Source: Aliiroseovarius subalbicans (GTDB lineage Bacteria > Pseudomonadota > Alphaproteobacteria > Rhodobacterales > Rhodobacteraceae). From it: a stretch of 64,000 nt of DNA. Location: contig NZ_JALBYQ010000001.1 of NCBI RefSeq assembly GCF_022678625.1, forward strand, positions 558,001-622,000, read 5' to 3'. The translations under genes were made by a program, and so were the position numbers. Below, in pieces: positions 63,046 to 64,000 of this stretch (its first letter is position 1; each line of letters opens with the position of its first letter). Under the pieces are notes generated by a model. The model was given only the letters and a program-made list of their open reading frames with translations. It searched no databases and was not told where the DNA came from.

Positions 63046-64000
63046 GTGCGACGGATTTCCATTTTCGGGGCGACCGGGTCAATCGGCGAAAGCACGCTGG
63101 ATCTGATCGGGCGCGATCCTGAGGCCTATCAGGTCGTTGCGCTGACGGGCGGACACAATGTGACCCGGCTGGCCGAACAGGCGCGCGCCTTCAAGGCCGA
63201 GATTGCCGTTACCGCCCACGAAGAACACCTGCCCGACCTGCGCGACGCCTTGGCCGGGTCCGGGATCGAGGCCGCAGCCGGGGCAGGGGCCATTGACGAG
63301 GCCGCCTGCCGTCCAGTCGACTGGGCCATGTCGGCCATTGTCGGTGCTGCGGGGTTGGAGCCGGGCCTGCGCGTGTTGGAGCATCGCGGCACTCTGGCAC
63401 TGGCCAACAAGGAAAGCCTGGTCACCGCCGGGCCGTTGATCATGGCCACGGCGCAGGCGCACCACGCCCGCATCCTGCCGGTGGACAGTGAACACAGCGC
63501 GGTATTCCAGGGGCTGGTTGGCGAAGACATCGACGCGGTCGAGCGCGTGATCATAACCGCCAGCGGTGGTGCGTTTCGCGATTGGCCGTTGGAGAAACTG
63601 GCTGGCGCGACCCTGGCGCAGGCCTCAAGCCACCCAAACTGGGACATGGGGCAACGGATCACCATCGATTCGGCCTCGATGTTCAACAAGGCGCTGGAGC
63701 TGATCGAAACGCGCGAGTTTTTCGGCGTCGATCCGGCGCAGATCGAGGTGCTGGTGCATCCGCAATCTCTGGTCCATGCCATTGTCGGCTTCAACGACGG
63801 TGCCATGATGGCGCATATCGGCCCACCGGACATGCGCCATGCGATCGGCTATGCACTGCATTGGCCGGACCGGCGCGACTTGCCGGTGGAGCGGCTGGAC
63901 CTGGCCTCGATCGGCCAGCTTGAGTTTCGCGCGCCCGATGAGGTGCGTTACCCGGCGCTGCGGCTGGCACGCGAGGTTATGGACGCGGGCGGGCTGACCG
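63046..64000 (+). CDS. dxr: 1-deoxy-D-xylulose 5-phosphate reductoisomerase (3' end outside the window)
   Basis: Second step of the MEP isoprenoid pathway, NADPH-dependent. The first 318 residues are visible: FGATGSIGESTLDLI (NADPH binding) at the N-terminus, ALANKESLVTAGPL, PVDSEHSAVFQGL (metal and substrate site), ITASGGAFRDWP and SSHPNWDMGQRITIDSASMF. GTG at 63046, three bases after the cdsA stop, is the start. The frame remains open at the window end. Confidence 0.96.
   Translation, partial: MRRISIFGATGSIGESTLDLIGRDPEAYQVVALTGGHNVTRLAEQARAFKAEIAVTAHEEHLPDLRDALAGSGIEAAAGAGAIDEAACRPVDWAMSAIVGAAGLEPGLRVLEHRGTLALANKESLVTAGPLIMATAQAHHARILPVDSEHSAVFQGLVGEDIDAVERVIITASGGAFRDWPLEKLAGATLAQASSHPNWDMGQRITIDSASMFNKALELIETREFFGVDPAQIEVLVHPQSLVHAIVGFNDGAMMAHIGPPDMRHAIGYALHWPDRRDLPVERLDLASIGQLEFRAPDEVRYPALRLAREVMDAGGLT

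Overview
The window is high-GC, densely packed bacterial chromosome. Protein family content and gene order (obgE-proB-proA-chpT, pyrH-frr-uppS-cdsA-dxr, aroK-aroB diverging from a xerD operon, olsB-olsA, DctPQM TRAP genes, large RTX/VCBS/Hint proteins) point to an alphaproteobacterium of the Rhodobacteraceae (Roseobacter-type marine lineage). The genus cannot be fixed from sequence alone. About 65 protein genes and one tRNA-Leu are supported; no rRNA, CRISPR array, insertion sequence or prophage was seen.

Layout. 1-5.4 kb: two GNAT acetyltransferases, obgE, proline synthesis (proB, proA), then convergent chpT (CckA-ChpT-CtrA relay) and a DUF3553 gene. 5.5-10.6 kb: ornithine lipid synthesis (olsB, olsA), a fatty acid desaturase, a ThiE homologue, a SpoU-type tRNA methyltransferase, DsbB and a DedA-like membrane protein. 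10.7-15.1 kb: a zinc metallopeptidase, a DctP/Q/M TRAP transporter and tRNA-Leu(CAA). 15.1-22.5 kb: a 1-kb hairpin-rich intergenic region, a 1739-residue RTX/VCBS protein with a C-terminal Hint domain, a second structured intergenic region and a stand-alone Hint protein.

22.5-32 kb (minus strand): a MobA-like nucleotidyltransferase coupled to a dimethylglycine/sarcosine dehydrogenase-like flavoenzyme, then a branched-chain-type ABC operon (K-G-F-H-M). Into this operon three small secreted four-cysteine proteins are inserted with ATGA overlaps or gaps of a few bases. This triplet is the best candidate here for an undescribed system. 32-43.5 kb: a GlxA-type regulator with an unknown membrane-anchored protein and a GNAT enzyme, class II DAHP synthase, a PAS protein, yicC-gmk-gamma carbonic anhydrase, a Cys/Met-metabolism PLP enzyme, a peroxiredoxin, lipA, hpt and a Coq10/RatA-type START protein.

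43.5-51.8 kb: xerD with two unknown envelope proteins, aroK-aroB, a site-2 protease with CBS domains, ssb, a lytic transglycosylase, a monooxygenase-fold protein, a VOC protein and a small membrane protein. 51.8-59.1 kb: a peptide-type ABC importer (Tat-exported binding protein, two permeases, one fused double-ATPase) behind an AraC regulator, with a 22-bp-period direct repeat suited to that regulator. 59.2-64 kb: miaA and the pyrH-frr-uppS-cdsA-dxr cluster, dxr running off the end.

In all three transporter operons a strong hairpin follows the binding-protein gene, which fits raised expression of the binding protein over the membrane components.
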